Source: Eubacteriaceae bacterium
GTDB lineage: Bacteria > Bacillota > Clostridia > Eubacteriales > UBA1433
Direction: 5' to 3'
Assembly: GCA_012797825.1 (NCBI GenBank)
Contig: JAAZOI010000210.1
Location: 1 to 7,858 of the forward strand
Length of the DNA stretch: 7,858 nucleotides
Shown: positions 1 through 6,034 of the stretch, piece after piece
How positions within the stretch are numbered: the first letter of the stretch is position 1
Layout: each line of letters starts with the position of its first letter
Program-made: the position numbers and the translations under genes
Notes under the pieces: model-generated
The model's input: the letters and a program-made list of their open reading frames with translations, nothing else
Database searches by the model: none
Told to the model about the DNA's origin: nothing

Positions 1-78
1 GTGGGATTCGAACCCACGTGGGCTTGCACCCTAACGGTTTTCAAGACCGCCCCGTTGTGACCGCTTCGGTACCCCTCG
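1..78 (-). tRNA. tRNA-Ser (anticodon UGA), 3' end outside window
   Basis: Serine tRNA reading UCA codons. On the minus strand the T arm (GTGGG/CCCAC stem around TTCGAAT) occupies 17 to 1. Before it lies a long class II variable arm (GGGT-GCAA-GCCC), typical of Ser/Leu/Tyr tRNAs. The anticodon stem GCGGT/ACCGT closes the loop CTTGAAA, giving anticodon TGA. U8-A9 fall at 71-70, so the 5' acceptor strand is CGAGGGG at 78-72. The 3' acceptor strand, discriminator and any CCA lie before position 1 and cannot be checked. A C as first base is unusual for a serine tRNA, so the exact 5' end is less certain than the identity. The gene is downstream of valS on the same strand but has its own promoter. 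Confidence 0.95.
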
Positions 79-95
79 ACTGTGATAGCTTTAAG

Positions 96-124
96 ATTAT
101 AACAATTATTAAGTTTTATGTCAA
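96..124 (-). promoter_or_regulatory. Consensus sigma-A promoter of the tRNA-Ser gene
   Basis: On the minus strand TTGACA (124-119) and TATAAT (101-96) are separated by exactly 17 bases, and a TGT precedes the -10 (extended -10). Both hexamers match the consensus perfectly. The expected start near 89 lies about 11 bases before the tRNA 5' end. The promoter begins only seven bases after the valS stop codon, leaving no room for a valS terminator, so valS transcripts probably read into the tRNA as well. Its strength fits a stable RNA gene. Confidence 0.9.
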
Positions 125-131
125 CAGTATT

Positions 132-2768
132 TTATGACAATCCGGCAAGTCTTTGTTCCACTTCCGCAAGCATTGAGACGTATTTTTCATACTTTTCTTT
201 TTCACTTTGGATAAGCTCTTTGGGGGCTTTTTGTATAAATCCATCATTATCAAGTTTGCTTTTTGCAAACTTTATTTCTTTTTCTATCTTTGTTTTTTCA
301 TTTAGAAGTCTGTTATATTCTTTCTCTTTATCGATAAGCTCATCAAGCGGAAGCGAGAATTTGCCGTACGCGAAAACAGCTGAAATTACATTATCGCTGC
401 CGGCAGGTTCTAATATTATTGATTTTGCCGAGCATAAAGCCATAAAATAATTTTCGTTGTTCTTTATCATTTCCGCTATATTTTTATCTTCACATTCCAA
501 ATGCATTTCCGCACGTTTTGACGGCGGAATATCCATACCGCTTCGTGCGTTTCGTACTGAACGCACCGCTTGAATTATTATATCCATATCACGCTCGCTT
601 TGAGTAAACACCATATCGTTTGCAAACTGCGGCCAGGACTTTGTCATTATTGTGTCTTGCCCTTCGTTTATGGCAAGATATAATTCTTCGGTTATAAACG
701 GAATGAACGGATGGAGCAATTTTAAAATCGTCGAATAAACATATTTTAAAGTAAACTGCGCGCTTTTTTTATAACTGGTATCATCCTTGTTATATAATGC
801 CGTTTTTGACAGCTCAATATACCAGTCGCAGAAAATATTCCATGTAAAATCGTATAATTTTTCCGCCGCTATCCCGAACTCGTATTTACTTATGTTTTCG
901 TCAACTTCTGATATAAGCGTGTTTGCTTTGCTTATAATCCACTTATCCGCTATAGACATTGAATTTTTTATATCCTCATAAGAGCACTGTGTATAATTAT
1001 TAGTGTTCATGATAATAAATTTAGCGGCATTATACATTTTGTTCATAAAGTTTCTGTTGGCTTCAAGTTTTTCTTCGTTCCATCTGGCGTCATTGCCCAT
1101 TTTGTTGCCTGTAATAAGTGTAAGACGCAGCGCGTCAGCTCCGTAAGTTTCTATTACCTCGAGCGGGTCAACTCCGTTGCCAAGGGATTTGGACATTTTT
1201 CTTCCCTGAGGATCTCTTATAAGCCCGTGGATTAAAACGTCTGAAAACGGAATATCGCCCATCTGAGTAATACCCGACATTATCATTCTGGCAACCCATA
1301 AAAATATTATGTCAAAGCCTGTCACCAAAACATCATTAGGATAAAATTTTTCAAGATCTTTTGTCTTTTCCGGCCAGCCCAGTGTTGAAAACGGCCACAG
1401 ACCGGAACTGAACCAAGTATCCAGAACATCCTCATCCTGTCTGATATTAGCGCTTTTACATTTTGCGCATTGAGTCGGAGCTTCTTTGACAACCATAATT
1501 TCACCGCAATCATCGCAGTAATATACGGGAATTCTATGCCCCCACCACAACTGGCGCGAAATGCACCAGTCTTTTATATTTTCCATCCAGTTAAAATAAA
1601 CTTTATCAAACCTTTTCGGAACAAAGTTAATAACGCCGTCTTTTACCGCTTTTATTGCAGGCGCGGCAAGCGGTTTCATATCTACAAACCATTGCTCGCT
1701 GGTAATCGGCTGAATATCGGTATCGCATCTGTAGCAAGTCCCTACATTGTGCATATATGGTTCAACTTTTACGAGCAGCCCCTGCGCTTTTAGGTCTGCA
1801 AGCACTTTTTCCCTTGCCTGCATAATGGATAATCCGCTGTAAGCTGCGCCCGCATTATCGTTAAGATTTCCGTCATAGTCAAATATTCTTATTTGCTCTA
1901 AATTATGTCTAAGCCCCATTTCATAGTCATTGGGGTCATGGCATGGCGTTACTTTAACGCATCCTGTACCGAACTGCTTTTCTACATAGCTGTCAGTAAA
2001 TATGGGAAGCAGCCTGCCGATAAGGGGAAGAACAGCATTTCTGCCTACAAGGTGAGCGTATCTTTCATCATCCGGAGCAACTGCAATGCCTGTATCGCCG
2101 AGCATTGTCTCAGGTCTGGTAGTCGCTACAGTTATTGTCTCTGCGCTGTTTTCTACTTTGTATGTTATATGCCAGATATTGCCTTCCTGCTCTTCATATT
2201 CAACCTCGGCATCAGATATAGTAGTTTTGCATTTTGTGCACCAGTTAATTATTCTGTTACCGCGGTATATTAAACCTTTATTATATAAATCGATAAAGAA
2301 TTCTTTAACAGCTTCATTGCATCCGTCATCCATAGTAAAGCGTTCTCTGCTCCAGTCGCAGGACGTGCCGAGTTTGCGGAACTGCTTAGCTATTCTATCC
2401 CTGTAAAAATCGCTCCACTCCCAAGCTTGCTTAAGAAATTCTTCCCTGCCTATTTCCTCTTTTGTTTTATTTTGCTCTTTTCTTATTTTTTCTACAAGTT
2501 TTGCCTCTGTCGCAATTGAGGCGTGGTCTTCTCCGGGAAGCCATAACGCGGCATAACCGTTCATGCGTTTATAGCGCGTTAGAATGTCTTGTATTGTGCC
2601 GTCAAACGCATGCCCCAAATGAAGCTGCCCCGTAATATTAGGAGGCGGCATAACAATTGTGAAAGGTTTGCTGTCGCCCTTTACTTCGGGTTTGAAGTAT
2701 CCGCTCTCCTCCCAGTTTTTATATATTTTATCTTCTATTTCTTTGTGGTTATAACTTTTGCCTAACAT
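132..2768 (-). CDS. valS: Valyl-tRNA synthetase (ValRS)
   Basis: Class Ia aminoacyl-tRNA synthetase that charges tRNA-Val with valine in the cytosol (EC 6.1.1.9). The 878-residue product is full length for bacterial ValRS. In order: PPPNITG followed by the HIGH-type motif HLGH (residues 50-53); the CP1 editing domain with TTRPETMLGDT (about 216-226), which in this family hydrolyses tRNA mischarged with threonine; several CxxC pairs (177-180, 345-348, 418-421, 434-437) suggesting zinc knuckles; CISRQLWWGHRIP (402-414); the KMSKS loop (524-528); an anticodon-binding helical domain; and a charged C-terminal coiled coil (about 812-875) typical of bacterial ValRS. The ATG start is supported by AAGGAG five bases upstream. 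The gene stands alone behind a valine T-box leader, so it should be induced when uncharged tRNA-Val accumulates. No frameshift or missing catalytic motif is visible. Confidence 0.98.
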   Translation of the reverse strand: MLGKSYNHKEIEDKIYKNWEESGYFKPEVKGDSKPFTIVMPPPNITGQLHLGHAFDGTIQDILTRYKRMNGYAALWLPGEDHASIATEAKLVEKIRKEQNKTKEEIGREEFLKQAWEWSDFYRDRIAKQFRKLGTSCDWSRERFTMDDGCNEAVKEFFIDLYNKGLIYRGNRIINWCTKCKTTISDAEVEYEEQEGNIWHITYKVENSAETITVATTRPETMLGDTGIAVAPDDERYAHLVGRNAVLPLIGRLLPIFTDSYVEKQFGTGCVKVTPCHDPNDYEMGLRHNLEQIRIFDYDGNLNDNAGAAYSGLSIMQAREKVLADLKAQGLLVKVEPYMHNVGTCYRCDTDIQPITSEQWFVDMKPLAAPAIKAVKDGVINFVPKRFDKVYFNWMENIKDWCISRQLWWGHRIPVYYCDDCGEIMVVKEAPTQCAKCKSANIRQDEDVLDTWFSSGLWPFSTLGWPEKTKDLEKFYPNDVLVTGFDIIFLWVARMIMSGITQMGDIPFSDVLIHGLIRDPQGRKMSKSLGNGVDPLEVIETYGADALRLTLITGNKMGNDARWNEEKLEANRNFMNKMYNAAKFIIMNTNNYTQCSYEDIKNSMSIADKWIISKANTLISEVDENISKYEFGIAAEKLYDFTWNIFCDWYIELSKTALYNKDDTSYKKSAQFTLKYVYSTILKLLHPFIPFITEELYLAINEGQDTIMTKSWPQFANDMVFTQSERDMDIIIQAVRSVRNARSGMDIPPSKRAEMHLECEDKNIAEMIKNNENYFMALCSAKSIILEPAGSDNVISAVFAYGKFSLPLDELIDKEKEYNRLLNEKTKIEKEIKFAKSKLDNDGFIQKAPKELIQSEKEKYEKYVSMLAEVEQRLAGLS

Positions 2769-2795
2769 AGCTACTCCTTGTTAATTGACTATTAT

Positions 2796-2827
2796 AAAAA
2801 AACGCCCTTTACATAATGCAAAGGACG
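2796..2827 (-). terminator. T-box-controlled intrinsic terminator
   Basis: In the transcript CGTCCTTT (2827-2820) pairs with AAAGGGCG (2810-2803) across a nine-base loop, giving eight pairs with one G-U, followed by seven uridines (2802-2796). It sits between the T-box sequence and the valS Shine-Dalgarno, the expected place for the alternative terminator fold. Confidence 0.9.
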
Positions 2828-2993
2828 AAAATTTCCGCGGTACCACCTTAATTAGATTAAAATTAATCTCTCTTAATAAATTATAACTTAAAAGCGACGT
2901 TGGGCTGAAAACATTAAGCCTTTACAGCAGCCAGGCTCTCTCTTTAAACGTTTTATAGCTTACTCCTCTTTGTCATTGTCAATATTTATATGT
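2796..2993 (-). ncRNA. T-box leader, valine-specific, upstream of valS
   Basis: Cis-acting tRNA-sensing leader. The highly conserved T-box sequence AAGGTGGTACCGCGGAAA lies at 2849-2832 and includes the UGGU that pairs with the uncharged tRNA acceptor end; U is the right partner for an A discriminator. Upstream, a Stem I can be traced: AGUA (2964-2961), AAAAC/GUUUU (2954-2950 with 2912-2908) and AGCC/GGCU (2937-2934 with 2920-2917). The best specifier is GUC at 2898-2896 in the context AAC-GUC-GC. GUC is a valine codon and is followed by a purine as in other T-boxes, and it agrees with the downstream gene. The 5' boundary is inferred from the promoter. High uncharged tRNA-Val should favour the antiterminator over the terminator at 2796-2827. 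Confidence 0.93.
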
Positions 2994-2999
2994 TTTTAT

Positions 3000-3027
3000 A
3001 TTATATTATCAATTTAAATTATTGCAA
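3000..3027 (-). promoter_or_regulatory. Probable valS/T-box promoter
   Basis: A perfect TATAAT (3005-3000) is preceded at 16 bases by TTGCAA (3027-3022). Transcription would start near 2993, about 30 bases before the AGUA element of Stem I. The -35 lies inside the last codons of the upstream phosphatidyltransferase gene. The AT-rich surroundings offer a weaker alternative a little downstream (TTGATA with an ATAAAT-like -10), so the choice is tentative. Confidence 0.6.
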
Positions 3028-3554
3028 GACTGTTTTTTAAATTTTACAAATAAAATTATATAATTCGCAAAAGCGGCTATTAATAATACTGCCGTTAAAT
3101 ATAATAAATATATTGCGTATGGAACTGACAATAAAAGCAGCAGAATGCTTATATAAAACATTCCCGTCGCAATTTTCCCCAGTATATTCGCTTGGGGCAT
3201 TTGAGTTTTTAGTTTGAATTTTATATATAATCCTCCGCATATCTGAGTTACTTCTTTTATTAAAATAACTATAAGTATAATTAACGGTATATAATGTTTA
3301 ATAACAAGCGTTATAACCGCCACAAGCTGCGTAAGCTTGTCCGCAAGCGGATCAAGAATTTTACCCATTTCCGTTACCATATTTGCACTTCTGGCAATGT
3401 ATCCGTCGAGTATATCGGTAAGATAAGAAACTGCCAGCACGGCAGTTGCCATATGAAGGCCGTATGAACTGTCATAGTTAAGCAAATATACAAAAACCGG
3501 AATAAGCAAAATTCTTAATAATGAAAGCGTATTCGGTATATTGAGCATTGTCAA
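3009..3554 (-). CDS. CDP-alcohol phosphatidyltransferase (PgsA-like)
   Basis: Integral membrane enzyme of phospholipid synthesis. The family transfers a phosphatidyl group from CDP-diacylglycerol to an alcohol; PgsA members use glycerol-3-phosphate, giving the precursor of phosphatidylglycerol. The 181-residue product is the usual size and carries the full family signature D-x2-DG-x2-AR-x8-G-x3-D-x3-D with D47, D50-G51, A54-R55, G64, D68 and D72 (metal and CDP binding, catalysis). An N-terminal NIPNTLSLLRI segment and four or more hydrophobic stretches (about 12-26, 34-46, 88-100, 130-147, 150-170) indicate several membrane helices. The REF-VSGLR-like second motif common in PgsA is replaced by KEVTQICGGLY (100-110), so another acceptor, such as phosphatidylglycerol in cardiolipin synthesis, cannot be excluded. 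The start is TTG, eight bases after AAGGAG. It follows lgt by 89 bases on the same strand. Confidence 0.88.
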   Translation of the reverse strand: MTMLNIPNTLSLLRILLIPVFVYLLNYDSSYGLHMATAVLAVSYLTDILDGYIARSANMVTEMGKILDPLADKLTQLVAVITLVIKHYIPLIILIVILIKEVTQICGGLYIKFKLKTQMPQANILGKIATGMFYISILLLLLSVPYAIYLLYLTAVLLIAAFANYIILFVKFKKQSCNNLN

Positions 3555-3562
3555 ATCAGCGG

Positions 3563-3568
3563 CTCCTT
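3563..3568 (-). promoter_or_regulatory. Shine-Dalgarno that selects the TTG start
   Basis: AAGGAG (3568-3563) lies eight bases before the TTG at 3554-3552 but 14 bases before the in-frame ATG at 3548-3546. The spacing favours the TTG. The two choices differ by only two residues, so the protein is hardly affected. Confidence 0.7.
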
Positions 3569-3629
3569 AAATATATTTATAATATAATTCTTCATATTAC
3601 ATTTTATATTCGTTTTTTAATATAAAATT

Positions 3630-3659
3630 AAATAAGAAGAGTTTTAGCTCTTCTTATTT
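3630..3659 (-). terminator. Hairpin overlapping the end of lgt, possible intrinsic terminator
   Basis: A perfect 12-bp inverted repeat (AAATAAGAAGAG at 3659-3648 and CTCTTCTTATTT at 3641-3630 on the minus strand) with a six-base loop. The lgt stop codon falls in the loop and the last four codons form the 5' arm. Downstream the minus strand reads AATTTTATATT, only a weak uridine tract, and the stem is AT-rich, so termination may be partial. On the plus strand a T-rich stretch also follows. It could instead protect the 3' end of the upstream message. Confidence 0.55.
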
Positions 3660-4432
3660 ATTATTTTAATATTTTTTCTGATTATTATTAATACCAAAAT
3701 CCCCGCTAGTGCCAGAAGTACGCAGATTGCCTGAGCCAAATTAATGCTGCCGAAAATATACACATGATCGGTACGCAGAAATTCAATAAAGAATCTGCCC
3801 AGAGAATATAGTATCAAATACAAGCAGATAATCTCGCCGTTTCTTTTTTTAAACTTTTTGTCGTAATATAAAAGCAGCGCAAAACATATTAAATTCCATA
3901 TGCTCTCATATAAAAAAGTAGGATGAACAGTAATTATACCCAAAGACGGATCATCAACCTTTATTGCCCACGGAAGCGTGGTTTGAGAACCGTAAACTTC
4001 CATATTGAAATAATTGCCCCATCTGCCTATTGCCTGCCCCAGAATTAAACTCGGAGCCATCAGGTCAGCTATTAACAAAGGACTCTGCTTTTTTATTCTG
4101 CACATTATATATACGCCTAATATGCCGCCTGCAATAGCTCCTTGTATTGCAAGTCCGCCCTGCCTTATTGCGAACACCAAGCCTGGCTGGTAGGAATAGT
4201 AGTCCAAATGAGCCAAAACATACGCTGCTCTTGCTCCTACTACGGCAAGAGGTATTGTAAGCAGCAGAACATCGAGAATTATTTCGTTATTAAGCCCTGC
4301 CTTCTTTGTGCGATACATGGCTATTGCTATGCCCAACAGTAATGCAGAAGCGATTATTACGCCGTACCACATAATGTCAAACCCGAAAACGCTGAATGCA
4401 ACTTTGTCGGGCATCGATAAAATTACTGCCAT
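3644..4432 (-). CDS. lgt: Prolipoprotein diacylglyceryl transferase
   Basis: Membrane enzyme catalysing the first step of lipoprotein maturation: it moves diacylglycerol from phosphatidylglycerol to the lipobox cysteine of secreted prolipoproteins (EC 2.5.1.145). The 262-residue length is normal. The Lgt signature GRWGNYFNMEVYG is at 136-148, with R137, N140 and E145. HPTFLYES (170-177) and the C-terminal GRFFIEFLRTD (212-222) are also characteristic. Hydrophobic segments (about 19-40, 51-75, 94-112, 121-135, 177-190, 200-217, 230-253) fit the seven-helix fold. Where E. coli Lgt has the functionally important His103, this protein has Gln97 (GGLAIQG). The ATG has AAAGG eight bases upstream and begins 15 bases after the pduL stop, so it is probably cotranscribed and perhaps translationally coupled with the pduL pair. 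Confidence 0.97.
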   Translation of the reverse strand: MAVILSMPDKVAFSVFGFDIMWYGVIIASALLLGIAIAMYRTKKAGLNNEIILDVLLLTIPLAVVGARAAYVLAHLDYYSYQPGLVFAIRQGGLAIQGAIAGGILGVYIMCRIKKQSPLLIADLMAPSLILGQAIGRWGNYFNMEVYGSQTTLPWAIKVDDPSLGIITVHPTFLYESIWNLICFALLLYYDKKFKKRNGEIICLYLILYSLGRFFIEFLRTDHVYIFGSINLAQAICVLLALAGILVLIIIRKNIKIINKKS

Positions 4433-4447
4433 TATATTTTCCTTTTA

Positions 4448-5017
4448 TTATTTAACTATTTCGCCTTCTCCGCCTTTTCTGTCCACTCCTGCAGCGTTGC
4501 CTTCTTCAGAATCTATATGCATATCAAGCGCAAATTTCGGGCTTACTCTTACAAGCACATTTTCAAAAACAAGACCCCTATCTCCGCCTATTTTAACTTT
4601 AACTATATCTTTGTCTTTAACTCCAAACTGTTTTGCATCATCTTCACTCATGTGAATGTGGCGGCTTGCAACAATTACTCCGTTACTAAGCTCAACTTCG
4701 CCTGCAGGTCCTACGAGTTTACATCCGGGAGTGCCTTCTATTTTTCCGCTTTCTCTGATCGGAGCCATAATTCCGAGTTTAAAGCAGTCGCCTGTTAGTA
4801 TCTCAACTTGAGAATCAGGTCTTACAGGACCAAGTATTCTTACTTTGTCAATGCTGCCTTTAGGGCCGACAATTACAACCTGTTCTTCGCAGGCAAACTG
4901 TCCCGGCTGGCTAAGATCGCTTTTATACGTAAGATCGTCTTTGCCGAAAAGTGTTTTTACATCTTCTTTTTTTAAATGGATATGTCTGTTGGATAATGAA
5001 ACCGGTATTTTATTCAT
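4448..5017 (-). CDS. pduL: Phosphate propanoyltransferase PduL (canonical paralogue)
   Basis: PduL-type phosphotransacylase, unrelated in fold to Pta. It interconverts acyl-CoA plus phosphate with acyl-phosphate plus CoA (propionyl or acetyl). Its length of 189 residues is typical of forms without an extension. The N-terminal motif SNRHIHL (9-15; H12 and H14) and the second-domain motif SRHIHM (118-123; H120 and H122) mark the two PduL repeats. MHID (166-169; H167), GPVRPDSQVEI (63-73) and IEGTPGC (93-99) are also conserved. The histidines are expected to bind the two metal ions. RHIH begins at residue 11, leaving no room for the N-terminal encapsulation peptide of microcompartment PduL, so a cytosolic role, for example acetate formation with an acetate kinase, is inferred. 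The ATG has a strong GAGGTGA five bases upstream. It lies 54 bases after its paralogue and 15 before lgt. Confidence 0.96.
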   Translation of the reverse strand: MNKIPVSLSNRHIHLKKEDVKTLFGKDDLTYKSDLSQPGQFACEEQVVIVGPKGSIDKVRILGPVRPDSQVEILTGDCFKLGIMAPIRESGKIEGTPGCKLVGPAGEVELSNGVIVASRHIHMSEDDAKQFGVKDKDIVKVKIGGDRGLVFENVLVRVSPKFALDMHIDSEEGNAAGVDRKGGEGEIVK

Positions 5018-5045
5018 AAAATCACCTCATAAAATTTTATATTGC

Positions 5046-5062
5046 AACATATATAATATGTT
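5046..5062. repeat. Short inverted repeat between the two pduL genes
   Basis: AACATAT and ATATGTT form a perfect 7-bp inverted repeat around three bases in the 54-base gap. It is entirely AT-rich except for one G-C pair per arm, so an RNA hairpin would be weak. It could be an operator, a minor processing site or chance in AT-rich DNA. Confidence 0.35.
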
Positions 5063-5071
5063 TAATATTCG

Positions 5072-5641
5072 TTATTTTAATATTTCGCACAATTGCCCCG
5101 GTTTTAAGCCCGCGGCATTGGCTTCTTCAACGTCAATATGCAGCGCAAGTCTCGCGTATGGGTCTATTCTAACTAATACATTGTCAAAAATAAGAGCGCG
5201 GTCGCCATCTGCGCGTATTTTAACAAATTCATTATGCTTAAGCCCCAGTTTTTCGGCGTCATCATAATTTGCGTGCATATGACGCGCCGGAACAATAACT
5301 CCCGTATTTAATTGCACGTAACCGTACAAGCTTTTCAGTACGCAGCCGGGCGAGCCGTCAATATCTTCTGTTTGCCTTATATACGGTGTAACGCCGAGCT
5401 TTATACAATCGCCGAATAATAGCTCCACTTGCGTTGTTTTTCTTACAGGACCAATAACCCGAACGTTTTTTATTACATAATTATTCTGCCCTATAATGTC
5501 TACGGTTGGTTCATAAGCATAGTATTTTTCTTGTCCGAGCGTTTTTTGGCGTGGCACATTTAAAGTATTAAACAAACTTATTGTATCTTCTTCTGAAAGA
5601 AATATATGCCTGTTAGATATCGCGACGGGCACTGATTTCAT
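5072..5641 (-). CDS. pduL: PduL-like phosphate acyltransferase (divergent paralogue, RHIF)
   Basis: Second PduL-family protein, also 189 residues and collinear with its neighbour along the whole length: GPVRKTTQVEL (64-74), GDCIKLG (78-84), SPGC (97-100), GVIVPARHMH (114-123), NVLVRIDP (154-161) and LHIDVEEANAAGL (167-179) are preserved. The second-domain histidines H121 and H123 and H168 are kept. In the first motif the second His is replaced: SNRHIF has Phe14, encoded by TTT, where the neighbour has His14. IEG is changed to IDG (94-96). The change may alter metal binding, lower activity, shift substrate or make this a regulatory partner. It has no N-terminal encapsulation extension. The ATG follows GTGGTGA by five bases. 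It is the first gene of the probable pduL-pduL-lgt operon. Family membership is secure; catalytic competence is not. Confidence 0.9.
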   Translation of the reverse strand: MKSVPVAISNRHIFLSEEDTISLFNTLNVPRQKTLGQEKYYAYEPTVDIIGQNNYVIKNVRVIGPVRKTTQVELLFGDCIKLGVTPYIRQTEDIDGSPGCVLKSLYGYVQLNTGVIVPARHMHANYDDAEKLGLKHNEFVKIRADGDRALIFDNVLVRIDPYARLALHIDVEEANAAGLKPGQLCEILK

Positions 5642-5669
5642 AATTTCACCACGTTCCTCACAGAAAATT

Positions 5670-5698
5670 ATTTTAACATATACGAATTCTCAAATCAA
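5670..5698 (-). promoter_or_regulatory. Probable promoter of the pduL-pduL-lgt operon
   Basis: TTGATT (5698-5693) and TAAAAT (5675-5670) are separated by 17 bases on the minus strand, with TGT just before the -10 (extended -10). A start near 5663 would give a short leader of about 22 bases containing the Shine-Dalgarno. No competing site nearby looks better. Confidence 0.65.
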
Positions 5699-5894
5699 TA
5701 AATCTTTATTTTTTAGCTTTTAAAAACAAGCATAATGATGACAAAATAGGTTTTATTATATTTAATATTAGTAATTAACTAATGGATTTTACACGCTTTT
5801 TTGTTTATTTGTAATAAAATAAAAAATTTTTTTATATTTAAACGTTTTAATTTGTTTCATAAGGTAAAAATTTATAGAAAAAAAATTTTGTATT

Positions 5895-5903
5895 TGTTAT
5901 ACT
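5895..5903 (+). promoter_or_regulatory. Probable extended -10 promoter of ppsA
   Basis: TGT-TATACT is a good extended -10 element (TGn plus 5 of 6 bases of TATAAT). No matching -35 hexamer is seen 16-18 bases upstream; the best there is TAGAAA. A start near 5910 gives a leader of about 150 bases. A second, weaker option is TTTACA at 5788-5793 with TAATAA at 5812-5817, spaced 18. Confidence 0.5.
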
Positions 5904-5920
5904 ATGAAAGAAACAATGTT

Positions 5921-6034
5921 GGGATCCTTAGATATAAGGATAACTATTCCGGTATGACAGTGAGCATAAAATATAACGCACACCGTTTTCCGGTTTTTAT
6001 TTTGCTGTTTGGGCTCCATTCCCCGGCAGTAATG
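5921..6034 (+). promoter_or_regulatory. Structured 5' leader of ppsA, class unknown
   Basis: Three foldable elements in a row. ATCCTTA/TAAGGAT (5924-5930 with 5935-5941) makes a perfect 7-bp stem with a GATA loop. ACCG/CGGT (5982-5985 with 5991-5994) is a short stem followed by TTTTATTTT, resembling a weak terminator; outer AAAATA/TATTTT pairing could extend it. TTGCTG/CAGTAA (6002-6007 with 6027-6032), extended by two T-G wobbles and GGG/CCC, makes a longer hairpin whose 3' base lies 18 bases before the Shine-Dalgarno. The arrangement suggests attenuation or a riboregulator, but I recognise no known riboswitch consensus. Confidence 0.35.

Noticed and set aside
118..450. Plus-strand open frame of 110 codons
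   Set aside because: Lies antisense to the valS coiled-coil end, has a serine/phenylalanine-rich low-complexity product and no ribosome binding site; a shadow of valS.
1905..2406. Overlapping plus-strand open frames of 106 and 122 codons
   Set aside because: Antisense to the conserved ValRS N-terminal half, no family resemblance and no start signals.
5904..5957. Possible 17-residue leader peptide upstream of ppsA
   Set aside because: The ATG overlaps or precedes the expected transcription start, lacks a ribosome binding site, and the peptide has no run of regulatory codons.
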